Counted from the first letter of the stretch, positions 1 through 12,177 are shown. The stretch: 64,000 nucleotides of DNA from Raffaelea ambrosiae (GCA_002778195.1 PCDI01000009.1:314291-378290), one strand, 5' to 3'. Numbers and translations are program-made. The notes: a model not told the origin generated them from the sequence alone.

Positions 1-1885
1 GTCAGTATTAGTCTCTTGGTCGTACTCGCGCTTGCAAGCCTGCACGGTGCTCTTACACAGAGACATCTTGCCAACTATCATATGACGATATATATGTGCG
101 GGTTGGTTAGCCTCGCTTAATCAGGCCGTTACTGTTGCTCGTTTACAGAAGCGAGAGGAGGAGAGAACCTTATATCTCGGGGAAGGGCTCGCTGGAGTTT
201 GGCAAAGGTAAGTCACGTGTCCCACACGGGACGCTCCCACGTGATGTGGCAAACATCGACAACATCTTGAATTCGAGCACAGTCCACCCTTTCGCTGTCT
301 CGGACCATTCGTCATCCCCGATCACAATTATTCGGGGGGAGCGCAGACGCATCTCGAACGGCAGAAGCTATTCGACCCCACTGTCGCGCGGGACGATGGC
401 GGCAGGCTTGCAGCGGATAGCAGGCGGCCAGCCTCGTGAAAAAAGAATTGCGTCGTTGCCTCCCTGGAGCGCCATGTACTTTGTAAGATGCATGTACGAC
501 GTAGTTAATACGCAAATGGCAGCCAGGATCGATCAGGCGAGATTGTTCGAGAGCGGGAGCAACCAAGAAAACCGTCGAGCATGGCCAGCAGCTCCTAGGC
601 AAGAAAGACAGAGAGGGCTGCACCTCGATACTCGCAGCAGAAGTTTCTGCAGTCTGCAGCTGGACGACGGGCGTCTTACAGAACTCTGATATGCGGTGTA
701 AGATACGAGGAAGAAGCTCGGAGCACGGGGGAGCATACACGGCAGAGGCGGCAGGGGCGGCAGAGAACACGGGAGAAGGGAGGGGCAGCCAAGGTTTGTG
801 TATCCGACTAGACATCTTACTTAGCATTGTTGTCGACCATTGACACCATTGAAGAGGTCGATTTCAGGAGACAAATATGGGACAATAGCAATGCGGTCAA
901 GGGAGAATGGAGAGATTGCCACTCTGGCAGGGCAGTTGGGGAAGGCGCAGGCGGGGAACGACGCTCCTTCCCTTCTGGGATGGAAGGCCCAGAGCCGCAG
1001 ATGGCTTAGCGAGTCCCCCAAACTCCGTCTAAAGCCGTCCTCCCCACCACTGGCGACGCCAGGATTTCCGAGCATCACCACCTGCGCCAAGCCATAAGTG
1101 GACCAGGCGTTTGCCCGTCTCACTTGCTGCAGTCTTCTCGACCGCCGTTCGTCTGGCCTCGTGCCGGCTCTCCAGCCCGTTCGTCGTCCGATGGCAGGGG
1201 ACAGACTTGGGCCTGTAAGGTGGTTTCTTTTCTTTTCTTTTTTTAGTTTCGCTGCTTCTTCTTATTTCTCTTCTTTTTACTCCTTTTCCTCCGTTTGAGT
1301 TCTCTTTTCTGTCTTTTCATTCTTCTGTTCTTCGTATTCTATGTGCTCTCATTTTCTTTGGCCCCCCTTTCCCGTTTTCTGTGTCTTACCTTGTCATCTT
1401 ATTCTTCTCGTCTCCCGTTGTCGAGCTTTTGTGTGCCGAACCAGCTGCTAGCTAGGCAACATCGCATCTCGCGGCACGCAATTCGTCCGTCTTAGCTGCT
1501 CCGTCTGGCATCGCTTCTTCTAAACACCCCGGAGTGCATAGAGAAGTCTTGTCCACGGACGCCACCTGTCGACTTGATACGTGGTGCCAAGCCTAAGCGA
1601 TCGCGGCATCGAACCGTATCGGGAAGTTTTCTTTCTTCGCCCCCGGACGCCATCCCTGTTTGCTTATTGCTACTGCTTTGAATATCTACCATTTAAACCA
1701 CCAGTTCTCTTTCATATTCAGTTGTCATAGTCTCTGTTCCCTTGTTCTCTCTTCTTTTCGTAGAAAGCCTGCCCCCGATCTCCTGATGGAATACACTCAA
1801 CCTGCCGACAACAATTTCTGATAGCTTCAACTGCGGAGTCAAAGCATTAGATTCCGAGTGCTGACATCGTGTGTCGGAAGCAACA
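1..1885. other. 5' flank of the ABC transporter gene, no gene seen
   Basis: No open frame here has fungal protein character. The longest, about 184 codons at 135-689, needs a non-ATG start and has no recognisable domain. A pyrimidine-rich stretch lies at about 1220-1430 (TTTCTTTTC-like runs), and the last 200 bases before the start codon at 1886 are less biased. It is probably promoter and 5' leader of the downstream gene. The 3' part of an unseen left-hand gene could also lie here. Confidence 0.5.
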
Positions 1886-4800
1886 ATGCCTCTCCAGTCT
1901 GAAAAGAGGGACACCCCTGGAGGGGATGTGGTCATCAACCTACCCACAGACAACAAGAAGGGAAACGAAGTCTCGAAAGGCGGCTCTGGCACGCAGGATG
2001 GAACCATCCAGCTTGGCCGCAACCAGCGGGAAGCCCAGGTCAAAGACTTTATCCGAATCTTCTCGTACTCGACCAAGTGGGACTGGTTCCTGCTGGGGTC
2101 GGCCTCGGCAGCCTCGATGGGCGCCGGCGTTGTATGTTGCTGGTCCTCCTTCCGGAGTTATATGCTCTGACGTCTGTTTGGTACAACTATGGCGAGATCC
2201 AGGCTGACAAAGCAAGACACTGCCCCTTATGAACGTCATCTTTGGCCGACTGGCCGGCAGCTTCAGCTCGTTTGGCCAGACAGAGTCGGGTAGGCAGAGC
2301 CTCCGTGTCACATCAAGTGTGCTGTGTGCTGGCACGGCTGTCTAACAGCTCTTCTAGACCCCAACGCCTTCCGGCGCCAGATCAACACGCAGGCTCTCTA
2401 CATGTTCATCCTCTTCCTCGTCCGCTTTGCCCTGACGTACGTCAAGCTCTTCGGCTTCCGCATGATCAGCATCCGCATGTCCTCCGCCTTGCGGCTGCAC
2501 TACCTGCGCTGCGTCTTTGGGCAGACCATCCACGTGCTGGACTCCATGCCGCCTGGCGCCGCGGCCAACACCATCACCACGACGGCCAATACGCTGCAGC
2601 TGGGCATCTCGGAGAACTTGGGCACGTTCCTGGAGTTCCTGGCGTGCTTGATCTGTGCCGTTATCGTTGCCTTTTGCTACAGCTGGCTGCTGACGCTTGT
2701 GATCTCGTCGGTGCTGGTGTTCATCCTCGTCGTCGTCAGCGTGCTCATTCCCTTCCTTGTGCGTGCCGAGTCCAACATCAGCCGCTCGGAGGTCATGGCC
2801 AACTCCATTGCGTCCGAGTCTTTCAACAGCATCCGCATGCTCATGGCCTGCGGTGCTGAGTTCAAGATGGTCCGCCGCTTCAACGACTGGGTGTACAGGT
2901 CCCAGCGCTACGGGCAGGGCTCAGCGCCGTTCCTGTCGATCATCATGGGCTGCGTCTTCTTCTCCATGTATTCAGCCTTTGCCCTGGCCTTTTGGTACGG
3001 CACCAAGGCGTACAGCGAGGGCCGCATCCACAGCGTCAGCACCGTGATCATCGTCATGATGTCCTTGTTCACGACCCTCGTCTCGGTGGAACGCATATCG
3101 ACGCCGCTGATTGCCGCGTCCAAGGCCATGGTGGCCGCTGCCGAGTTCTTCACCGTCATCGACACGCCGCGGCCCGACCTCGGCCACCTGACGGACCCCG
3201 ACGTGTCTGCCACGGAGGACATTGTTTTCAGCGACGTGGACTTTGCCTACCCCGCCCGCCCGCACGTGAAGGTGCTGGACGGCCTGAACCTGACCATCCG
3301 TGCCGGCAAAGTCAATGCAATCGTCGGTCCATCGGGCTGCGGCAAGAGCACGATCATCGGCCTGATTGAGCGGTGGTACAGCTTGCAGAACGGCCAGCAC
3401 ACGATTTCCAAGACCATCGACAAGGCCGCCGAAAAGAAGAAGAAGGCAGAGGAGGAGGAAGACAGGAAACGTGAGGAGAAGGCGCGAAAGAAGGAAGAGA
3501 AGAAGAGGGGCCAGAAAAAGAAGAAGAAAGACGCAGCACAAGCCGAGGCAAAAGCGGAGGAGACGCTGCCTGCCCGCATCCCGGCACCGCTCCTGGGCGG
3601 CAGCGACCGCGAGGACATCGACCCGGACCCTCCCCCGGTGGAGCTCACGGGCTCCATCACGACGGCCGGCCACAGCCTGGACGAGATCCAGGTCAAGTGG
3701 TGGCGGTCGCAGATCGGCCTCGTGCAGCAGGAGCCGTTTCTGTTCAACGACACCATCTTCAACAACGTGGCCTTTGGTCTGGTGGGCTCGGCGTACGAGG
3801 ACGCGTCGGACTCGAAGAAGCGCGAGCTCGTGGAGGAGGCCTGCAGCGAGGCCTTTGCGGACGAGTTCATCCACAGGCTGCCCGACGGCTACCAGACGCG
3901 GGTGGGCGACTCGGGCGCCAAGCTGTCGGGCGGCCAGAGGCAGCGCATTGCCATTGCGCGCAGCATCGTCAAGAAGCCCAAGATCCTGATGCTGGACGAG
4001 GCCACGTCGGCCATTGACGTGCGCAGCGAGCGCATCGTGCAGGCGGCTCTGGACAGGGTGTCGCGCAACCGCACGACCATCACGGTGGCGCATCGGCTGT
4101 CGACGATCAAGTCGGCCGACCGCATCTTTGTGGTCAAGCGCGGCCGCTGCGTCGAGGAGGGCACGCACGAGAGCCTGCTGGAAGACAAGAACGGCGTCTA
4201 CTACGGGCTCGTGCATGCCCAGCAGCTGTCGCTGGGCGCGGAAGAAGACACGGGCGAAGACGTTACGGCGATCCAAGATGTGCCGTTCGTTCCGGAAGAG
4301 GATGCGATCCTGGCGGAGGACGAGGAGGCCCAAGCCCGAAAGGGCACCCGGACCCAACAAGCGAGCGGCGCGGCCACGTCGTCTCCGGCCTTGGGCGACC
4401 CGAGCGACGGCTCGCAGGCCCCGGCATCGGCCCCGGCATCGGCTCCGGCATCGGCTCTTCCTTCTGCGGCCCGGACAACAGCGGCGCCGGAGGCGGATGG
4501 GTGGAAGGACAAGAACGTCGTGGCTGGGTTTGGGCGGCTGCTCTACGAGCAGCGGGCCTGGTTTCCGCTGTACGCGGTCCTGGTGGTGGCGGCGATGGCG
4601 GCGGCGGCGTCGTCTCCGCTGCAGGCGTATCTGTTCGCGAAGCTGGTCGTCGTGTTCGGGGCGTTTGCGGTGCTGGGCAGCGAGGCGGGCGGGGGGGCGC
4701 ACGTCCCGGCGGAGCTGCTGCGCAGCAGCCCGGCGCTGGGCGACGCGCGGTTCTACGCGCTCATGTTCTTTGTGCTGGCGCTGGGCGCGGGGGCCAGCTA

Positions 4801-6728
4801 CTTTGTGCTGGCGTACGCGTGCAGCTACGTGGAGCACTACATCGCGGCGACGTACAAGCAGCAGTACTTTGCGGCGATCGTCCAGCACCGGGCGGACTTC
4901 TTCGACGACGAGGACCACGCGACGGGCACGCTGCTCAGCCGGGTGTCGGGCGACGCCAAGAAGCTGCGCGAGCTGCTGGGGGTCAACCTGGCGATGGGCT
5001 GCACGGCGGTGTTCACGGTGGTCGGGGCCATCAGCATCTCGTTCCCGTACGCGTGGAAGCTGGCGCTGCTGGCCATGTGCGTGATCATCCCGATCCTGCT
5101 GGCGTCCAGCTTCTACCGCATGCGCTACGAGATGGACTTTGACGACATGAACGCGCGCGTCTTTGACGAGAGCTCCAAGTGGGCGGCCGAGAGCATCGGG
5201 GCCTTCCGCACCGTGTCGGCGCTGACGCTGGAGGACATCATCTGCGCGCGCTACGGCCGGCTGCTGATGAGCCACACGTACGAGGCCTTTGCGAAGGCGC
5301 GGTTCCGCATCATTGTCATTGCGTGGTGCAGCTGTACGTGGGCGCTTGCGGCGGATGGGCGAATCTGTGTTTCCGTGTTTCCGTATTAGGAAGGCGCGTC
5401 TGCTGACTCGTCTGTGTCTCAACAGCTGTCTCCCTCGGCTGCCAGGCTTTGATCAACTGGTATGGTGGCCATCTTGTCGCCAACGGGTATGTGTGCTCTC
5501 TCTTAGTGTGCTCTGTCTTTCCGAGATGGTCGCGGCCATGAAGCTCTGGTATCATCGTTCCTTGCTTTGCTAATCGAAGCCCCCCCCCCCTCTCCCTTCT
5601 TCCAGCGAATACACCGTCATGAGCTTCTTCGTCTGCTACATGGCCATCATCCAGGGCTCCGAGTCGGCCGGCCAGAGCCTGGCCTTCGTGCCCAACGCGG
5701 CCCAGGCGGCCCAGGCGGCCAACCGCATCCTGCACACGCGCGAGACGAAAAACATCGACCGCATCCCGCTGGACGAGCGCATCCCCGAGACCGACGCGGT
5801 GGCCGATGCGGCGCACGACGGCAACCGCGGCGTCCAGATCGAGCTGCGCGACGTGCACTTCCGCTACCCGACGCGCGACACGCCCATCTTCAGCGGGCTC
5901 AGCCTGACGATTGCGCGCGGCCAGTTTGCCGCCATCGTGGGGGCGTCGGGTGCGGGCAAGACGAGCATCGTGTCGCTGCTCGAGCGCTTCTACGACGTCC
6001 AGGGCGGCGCCATCCTGTGCAACGGCCGCGACATCCGCGACGTCAACGTCAAGACGTACCGCAGGCTGCTGTCGCTCGTCGCCCAGGAGCCCACGCTCTT
6101 CCAGGGCACCATCCGCGAGAACGTCCTGCTGGGTGTCCAGGGGCCGGGCGAGGCGGTCGAGGCGGCCGAGGCGGCCGCCGACGACCTCACCCGGACGGCC
6201 GCCCAGATGGCCGCCCAGGACGTCGTCACCGAGGAGGACATGGTTCAGGCCTGCCGCGACGCCTCCATCCACGACTTTGTGGCCTCGCTGCCCGACGGCT
6301 ACGACACCGTCCTCGGCAGCAAGGGCGTCACCCTCTCGGGCGGCCAGAAGCAGCGCCTGGCCATTGCCCGCGCCCTGCTGCGCAACCCGCGCATCCTGCT
6401 GCTCGACGAGGCCACCTCGTCGCTCGACTCCGACACCGAGGCGCTCATCCAGGCCACCCTGGAGCGCATCGCCCGCGGCCGCACCACCGTCGCCGTCGCC
6501 CACCGCCTCAGCACCATCCAGCGCGCCGACGTCATCTACGTCCTCGGCAGCGGCGGCCTGCTCGAGCACGGCAGCCATGCCGAGCTGCTCAAGAAGCGCG
6601 GCACCTACTGGCAAATGGTACGTTCGTCGCTCGTCGGGTCTCTTTCAAGACCGGAATCGAGACACTCCGTCTCTTCGTGCATCGCTCACTAACACCCTCA
6701 GTGCCAAAGCCAGGCCCTGGACCGGTGA
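1886..6728 (+). CDS. ste6: Full-length ABC transporter, Ste6/Pmd1 type (ABCB family)
   Basis: Predicted ATP-driven exporter of the plasma membrane. The family includes yeast Ste6 (a-factor export) and the fungal pmd1/AtrD drug pumps. Six exons give an exact frame: 1886-2131, 2217-2289, 2358-5333, 5426-5486, 5606-6617 and 6702-6728, for 1464 residues. The order is TMD1-NBD1-linker-TMD2-NBD2. NBD1 has Walker A GPSGCGKST (about 430), a QQEP Q-loop, LSGGQ (about 629), Walker B ending LMLDEA (about 653) and VAHRLS. NBD2 has GASGAGKTS (about 1231), LSGGQ (about 1362), LLLDEA and VAHRLS, so both sites look catalytically complete. A K/E-rich insert of about 75 residues (about 459-533) separates Walker A from the Q-loop of NBD1. 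The last exon has only eight codons; reading through the final intron would end at 6692 instead. The start is the first in-frame ATG. Pheromone against drug substrate cannot be settled from sequence; Ste6-like is my preference (moderate). Confidence 0.9.
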
Positions 6729-7565
6729 TCCTGTCCCAACGCGTCAACCGCACTCCGGCCCCGTCTATCATTTGCCTCCCATCTCCTTCGTCTTTTCATA
6801 GACACACCGAAGCAAGCGCATCGATACCCACACTCAGTTTTACGTTTTTGAACATCTGCCATTGGCGCATGGCAAACCTTCTGCTCCCTACTCACCGCTG
6901 TCCCGTCAAGGGTGGCAACATACAAAAAGGCCTTGTTGCATACATTATATATATATATATATATAACACCATATTGTATTGCTTTTTTTCATTTTTTTTT
7001 TCGTTCATTTTTTGTTATATATCCAACTAAAAAAAAAAAGAGGCCATGCACAGATAGACGCTGAAAATATAACATAACAATGATAACTCACGAAAAACCA
7101 AAGCATCACGAGACAATCCCTGTCCTGCTCGTTCAGCCCACCGGACACCACAGACAAATCAGACTCCTCGGCAGCCCGATAGTCCCAGCAGTCCCGACAG
7201 TCCAACGAATGAAAAAAAAGGAAAAGGAGAGACTATATCGCGCCAAAGGCAGAGGCCAAAAAAAAAAAGGGGGAACTATATCGAAGAAATGACCGAGCAT
7301 GAAATAGCATCAAGAAGACACGCCGTATGCGGGGGGGGTGGCGGGCAGGGGGTATTTGCGAAATGGGACGCGCCGTTCGCTCTGGGAAAAAAAATGAGAG
7401 AGATCGTCAATATCAGGTGATCGTTGCTGTCGTATTGTTTTTGTTGCTGTTGTTTTTGTATCCTATCCTTGTCATCAGGCCCATCCCGTGCTGCCGCCTC
7501 TCTGCTCTCTGCTCTCCGTCGTGCTGTCGTTGTCGTTGTCGTTGCCGTCGCCGTCTGCGGCTCCC
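6729..7565. other. Convergent intergenic region
   Basis: Shared 3' flank of the transporter and the hydrolase. It contains a (TA)n microsatellite at about 6945-6966 followed by T-rich and A-rich runs (about 6980-7040, 7260-7270). This fits 3'UTR and polyadenylation sequence for both genes. No coding potential was seen. Confidence 0.5.
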
Positions 7566-9182
7566 TTATGCTGCTGTCGTCTCTGCCGCCGCGCTGCCGT
7601 TCATGCTCCCATTGGTGCCGCTCGTCCCGTTGGTGCCGCTCACTTGGCCGTTCTCCTCTTTGGCCGCCTTCTTCGCCGCCGCCAATTCCGCCATCTCTGC
7701 CTTCTCGGCCTGGGCCTCCGCCTCCAGCGTCGCCAGTGCGCCCTCCATGCCGCCCCAGAACCCCAGGATCGCCCGCACCACGGGCCGCGAGTAGGTCATC
7801 GGGAACTCGTGTCCGCCAGGGACCAGTGTCCACGTCACCTTGGGCGCGCCCGCAAACAGCGGCCGCGCATCCTCTCCGTAGTCGTGCTTGTCGACCACCG
7901 TGTCGTGCTGCCCCAGGACGACCAGCATGGGGAGGCAGTTCTCGCTCCCTCCGTCCCCCTTCACCACCGCAGCCAGTGCCTCCCAGGCATCCCGCTGGCC
8001 TACCAGCGGCGCGTCCCGCACGCAGCTCATAAACGCCGGCACAAAGCCGTCGTGGTACGTCAGCATCCAGCGCACGTAGTGCATCACCCGCACGCTCAGC
8101 CCGGCCCCAAACGGCTCGGGCGGCGTCGGCTCCAGCGCGTCGCCCTGCGTGTCCGCCGCCTCGGCCACGGCCATGTCCACAGGACCACTGCTGTCCTTTT
8201 CGTCCTCGGCTGACTCGCCGTATGGCGGCGGCTCTGCGACGGCACCCACGGCCGATGCCTCGGCCCCCCGCTTGGACTTCACGCCGCTCGCAATCGGCTG
8301 CCGCAGCCGCTTGCGCGTGACCGCCGCCAGCAGCCGCTCCGGCACGATGCCCGACGTGAAAATGAACTTGGCGGCGGCGCCGAAGCGCTCGATGCGGATG
8401 AGGCCGGCGGGGGCCAGCATGAGCAGCGACCGGACCATGTGCGGGAACGCGGTGGCGAAATGGACGACGACGCCGCCGCCCATGGAGTAGCCGAGCAAGT
8501 CAAAGGCCTGGTTGCCGGACCACGCGAGCGGCGACGACGCCAGGACGAGCAGCATCTGGGCGGCATAGAGGCGGTCGTCGTGGGGCAGGTCGCCGACGCC
8601 GTCGGTGAAGCCGCGGCCGAAGAGGTCAAAGAGCATGACGCGGCAGCCGGCATGGCGCACGAGGGCGTGGGCGACGGGGCCGAGGGTGATGCAGGAGGTG
8701 GAGATGCCATGAACGAGGAGAACCTTGCGGCCCGTTTCAGGGCCGAACTCGTAGACGCGGATGGAGCCAAACTAGAAGAGAAAAGGATGGTTAGCAGGTA
8801 GTCACGCGAGCAAGGGGGGGGGGGGAGAGCGAAGCGATAGAAGAAGTAGACGAGCACAGCGAGAAAATAAAGGAAACGAGCGAAGCGACGAAAGAAGAAA
8901 CCCGAGTGAAACGAGGAAAGAAGAAACTCGAGCGAAGCGAGGAAAATGTGAAAGAAAGAAACATACGGGAGAAGGAACGTCACGGGCGCCTGGGAACTGT
9001 TCAGGGCCGTAGTTGAGAGCGTCAATCTCGGCGGCCGAGAGCTTGGGCAGCACGGTCTTGAGCGGGCTGGGAATGATCTTCTCGTGCCGTGGATACAGGA
9101 CCCAACGTAGAGCGGCCAGCACAGCCACGGTGGTGACGACGCTGGCGACCGCGACGGCAAAGGTGGACGGCGAGTCGCTCAT
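7566..9182 (-). CDS. Alpha/beta hydrolase with N-terminal membrane anchor
   Basis: Serine hydrolase of the alpha/beta-hydrolase fold; the substrate is unknown. Two exons on the minus strand, 9182-8967 and 8771-7566, join in phase 0 to give 473 residues. Residues about 8-28 are a hydrophobic helix followed by a basic patch (YPRHEK), which suggests a signal anchor. The core has the oxyanion-hole HGIS (93-96), nucleophile elbow GYSMGG with Ser168, a likely acid at Asp362 (LGQHD) and catalytic His393 (PGGHEFP). A lid-like insert of low complexity (about 235-295) lies between core and acid. The C-terminus has an Ala/Lys-rich helix and a Gly/Asn/Thr/Ser tail. It could be an esterase, lipase or epoxide-hydrolase-like enzyme; GYSMGG does not decide. 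The intron carries a 12-C run on the coding strand (8825-8814), upstream of its CTAAC branch site. Confidence 0.85.
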
Positions 9183-9765
9183 GTTGGGTTCTCCAGGCGG
9201 CCGTTTCTTTCTTCGCCGTCGATGAGAGACGAGAGCCGGGACGGCGCAGTTGGGGAGTGCAGAAAGAGAAAAGAAAGGAAGTGAGAAAAATCCGAGACAG
9301 ACCGAGTGTGAGAAAAATGAGGCTAAATACAAGAGTGGCCACGAGAGCGGCTTGCAGGTGAGCAGTGGGAGGGCCAGACAAAGCCAGACAAAGGGAGGCC
9401 AAAAAAGCCAACACACAAAAGTGTCTGTGAACGGCAGAGGGGGGAAAGGAACGAAATAAACAGCGGCGGTGCAAACCAGCCCCCCCCCCCCGGGTCGGTG
9501 CTCCCACACACCGCGGCCCCGAGGCTGAAAATAGTCTTTGTCTTTTGTCTTGTATGACGGGGAGGCAGATAAAGATAAGATAAGGCGGGTTTTGTGGGGC
9601 GAGAGAATACAGCGAAATAGAGAAATTGGCGCGAAAAAAAGAGGGGCAAGATAACAGCTCAAACGGTTGTACGAGTACGAATGCGCCCGAATGAGTTCCT
9701 CGTTATGTCAGCTGTCCCGAATGGGCAGTCGGGCTTGGCTGCGCCAAAGAGCAAACGATTGTAAA

Positions 9766-9880
9766 AAGCAAAGCCAAACAAAACAAAGCAAAACTAAACA
9801 AAGCGAAACAAAACAAAAGCAAAGCAGAACAAAAACAAACGTAGAACGAAAAACGAAAAAAAAAAACGAAAAACGAAAAA
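9766..9880. repeat. A-rich imperfect pentanucleotide array
   Basis: Runs of AAAAC, AAAGC and AAACG units follow one another with little interruption. This is a low-complexity intergenic repeat with no coding signal. Confidence 0.6.
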
Positions 9881-10575
9881 TCAAAAGAGAAATTGCCGTG
9901 CTTTTATTAGCTGCCGGGCACCCTATTTAGAGGCAAAAAGCCGCGAGCGGCCTGGCGGACCAGAGCAGGGGAATAGGCGCTGGTTGCTGGCCCACGTGCG
10001 TCCGGGGCTGACTCGGAACGGCGGCAGAGAGGAAGGCGCGACTGCCGCCGCTCGACAACATCCAGCGTGCCGAAGGCTGACGAAAAAAAAGGGGGGCAAG
10101 AGCAAGGCATGGATTGCAGGAAAAGACACCCTCGCTGCGCAGGGACTGCGGAATGGCAAGAGCGCGTCTACACGCAGTCGTTCTTCCTCTCTTTGGACTA
10201 GACTGTGCCACGTGGGCACCTTCCGTTTTAAGCATGTCTTACACAAACGATTGAGTGAGACACACAGACGCAGGCGCAAAAATAAAAACAATAGAATAAA
10301 ATTCATCGTAACACTCACTGACCGATCCGGCAACCAAAAATAAAATAAAATCGAGCACACACAAAGAACACACAAAGAAACAACAAAACATATATCCGTC
10401 GAGCTGCACTCGACACACCACTGCCAAAACACGCCAGATTGCATTCGCATCCTTCCCGGTCACCCTATCTCAGCCGCAGCGCCTCGCCAGAAAAGCGCCA
10501 CACGCAATCCACTCTCGCCAAAGCTCCAAGAAAGCCGAGGCACCTTAGCCAAGGCAGCATGGCTCCAACCAGGTC

Positions 10576-10794
10576 ATGTCTATTCCTGCGGACTCCGAAA
10601 GGTGCCGAACCTCCCGGCGAGAAGGATCCTTGGGAGATGTCTCCAGAGACACCTCCAGAGATTCCTCTGGTGCTTTCCCCAGAGGTTCGATTATCTCACC
10701 CCCGACACTTTCACGAGACCGCCTTTTTGCCTCGAACAAAACGATTGTTGTGAAATTCAACGTCCGGCGACTGGACAATTTTCGACAGTATCAG
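10576..10794 (+). pseudogene. Possible orphan exon or gene remnant
   Basis: An open frame of about 73 codons ends exactly at a good donor (GTAAGC at 10795). Its last residues, TIVVKFNVRRLDNFRQYQ, look more like folded protein than the surrounding intergenic translations. No acceptor or continuing exon is convincing downstream, where the minus-strand zinc-finger gene ends at 10902. It could be a remnant, an unannotated short gene or chance. Confidence 0.2.
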
Positions 10795-10901
10795 GTAAGC
10801 CGGGATGCATTCGATATCCCCCAACGAGATCCTCTAGCGAAGATCTGTTTCCCACGACCTGCCTTCCCACGGCCTGGGCTGGAAAGCTCCACCAAGTTTC
10901 G

Positions 10902-12177
10902 TTATTCTTCATCATCTTCTGCCTTGATGTCGGCCCCAGAGGCCGCTCCTGACTGGTAGTAGCTCATCAACGACATGCCGGCATATGCTTGCGTGTCGTC
11001 AACGCCGGCATCCACATACGCCGGCTGTTGAGTGTACCCGGGGGGAGACGATGACAGCGTCATCTGGCTGGTCATCTGCACCATATTGCTGCTTCTGGTA
11101 TCGATAGCTGTATAAGAGGGCACCGCTGGGTATGCGAGTGCTTTCCCGTGCGTTAGGAGCCAATTCTTGCCACCGAAGGAGGCTATCCACAAGGGGCAAC
11201 CCGGAAGACAGAGAAACCAGCCCAAAGGGCCTACCCACGCATCCCAATGGCCAAAAGAACAGGAACATACCTGGATCGATCATGTTATCAGGAATCGACA
11301 GAATAGCCGGCAGGCCCGTGTAATTTTCCAGTTGCGGCATTACCGAGCCGGAGGCTGGAACGCCAAACCCTGAATACGACGACATAAAGTTTGCCGAGGC
11401 ATCTTGCAGTGTGTTCTGATGATGGTGGTGCTGCTGCTGCTGGAGCGACGACGCATCATTCGACCGAGCTGGCACGGACGGCTCGCAGGTGATGTTTCGG
11501 TGCCGACAGCGCGAGCACGGCTTTTTATCGTCGCACTTTGCTCGGGCTTTTGCGCAGGCCTTACAAGCCTGGGACACACGCGGCCGCGTCCCAACCGACG
11601 AGCTCACAGACCCGTCACTTGCTCGCCGCTGATCACCAGTGTCGGTATGAACCGAAAGATGCCGCTGCTTCAGATCTAGACGGCCAAAAGCCTTCCCACA
11701 CTGGCAACAGCCCGAGTTAGCTATTAGACAACCGGGCCAAAGAAAAAAAACGCTGACACGGATACGGAAACAAGGCAAAAGCGCCACATGCACAGGCATG
11801 TGCTGAAAAGGAGTGATACAGAAATGAAAAAAAAAGGTCAAAAAGAAGTGAGATGTGGGTGCGTAACACCTGCATACAACTTCGCAGACAAAGCGCTTGC
11901 CCTTTGTGTGCTCGTGTTCGTGACGTCGAAGATGTTCCAGGCGGGAATAACGGCGTCCGCATTCGCTGCACTCGTGCTTTTTCGTCTTGCTGTCGGAGCT
12001 GCTAGCTTTGTTGCCGGCCGATGAAGGCCCGGCCTCGCCGGTTTCCTGCAGAATGGAATACTGAATGCTCTCATACTCTCCGTCGTAACCAAACTGGGGC
12101 GAGGACGTCTCCTTTGGTCTTGACGACTTTGATGAATGAGCTGAACCGGCCGAAGCTTTGCCTTTGCCTTTGCCCAT
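10902..12177 (-). CDS. Small C2H2-Zn2Cys6 dual zinc-finger transcription factor
   Basis: Predicted nuclear DNA-binding regulator. Three minus-strand exons, 12177-11878, 11700-11271 and 11140-10902, keep frame and give 322 residues. The N-terminus is Gly/Lys/Ser-rich and basic. Finger 1 is C70-x2-C73-x12-H86-x3-H90. Finger 2 is C98-x2-C101-x12-H114-x3-H118; the first intron splits it just before C101. A Zn2Cys6 cluster follows with C146, C149, C156, C162, C165 and C172 (spacing 2-6-5-2-6). Then come a Gln/His stretch and a Tyr/Gly/Ser/Pro-rich C-terminus ending in acidic residues. There is no room for the usual fungal-specific middle homology domain, so this is unusually short for a Zn2Cys6 regulator. 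Targets are unknown. The ATG at 12177 was chosen as the first ATG. Exon 3 is the least certain; it rests on frame and an AAAG acceptor. Confidence 0.85.

Larger units (their letters stand above)
9183..10901. other. Intergenic region between hydrolase and zinc-finger gene
   Basis: Promoter side of the hydrolase and 3' side of the zinc-finger gene. It contains a 12-C run at 9480-9491 and an A-rich array of AAAAC/AAAGC-like units at about 9766-9880. An open frame at 10576-10794 ending at a GTAAGC donor is treated separately as a possible orphan exon. Nothing else coding was seen. Confidence 0.45.

Noticed and set aside
135..689. 184-codon frame near the left end
   Set aside because: No ATG at its start, no domain, and codon use unlike the neighbours.
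2972..5422. 816-codon open frame antisense to the ABC transporter
   Set aside because: It mirrors the G+C-rich third positions of the true gene, and its translation is Arg/Ala/Leu/His-biased without domains. The plus strand carries complete ABC motifs.
5316..6614. 432-codon antisense frame over NBD2 of the transporter
   Set aside because: Same cause: a shadow frame of a G+C-rich exon, with low-complexity Ala/Gly/Asp/Val composition.
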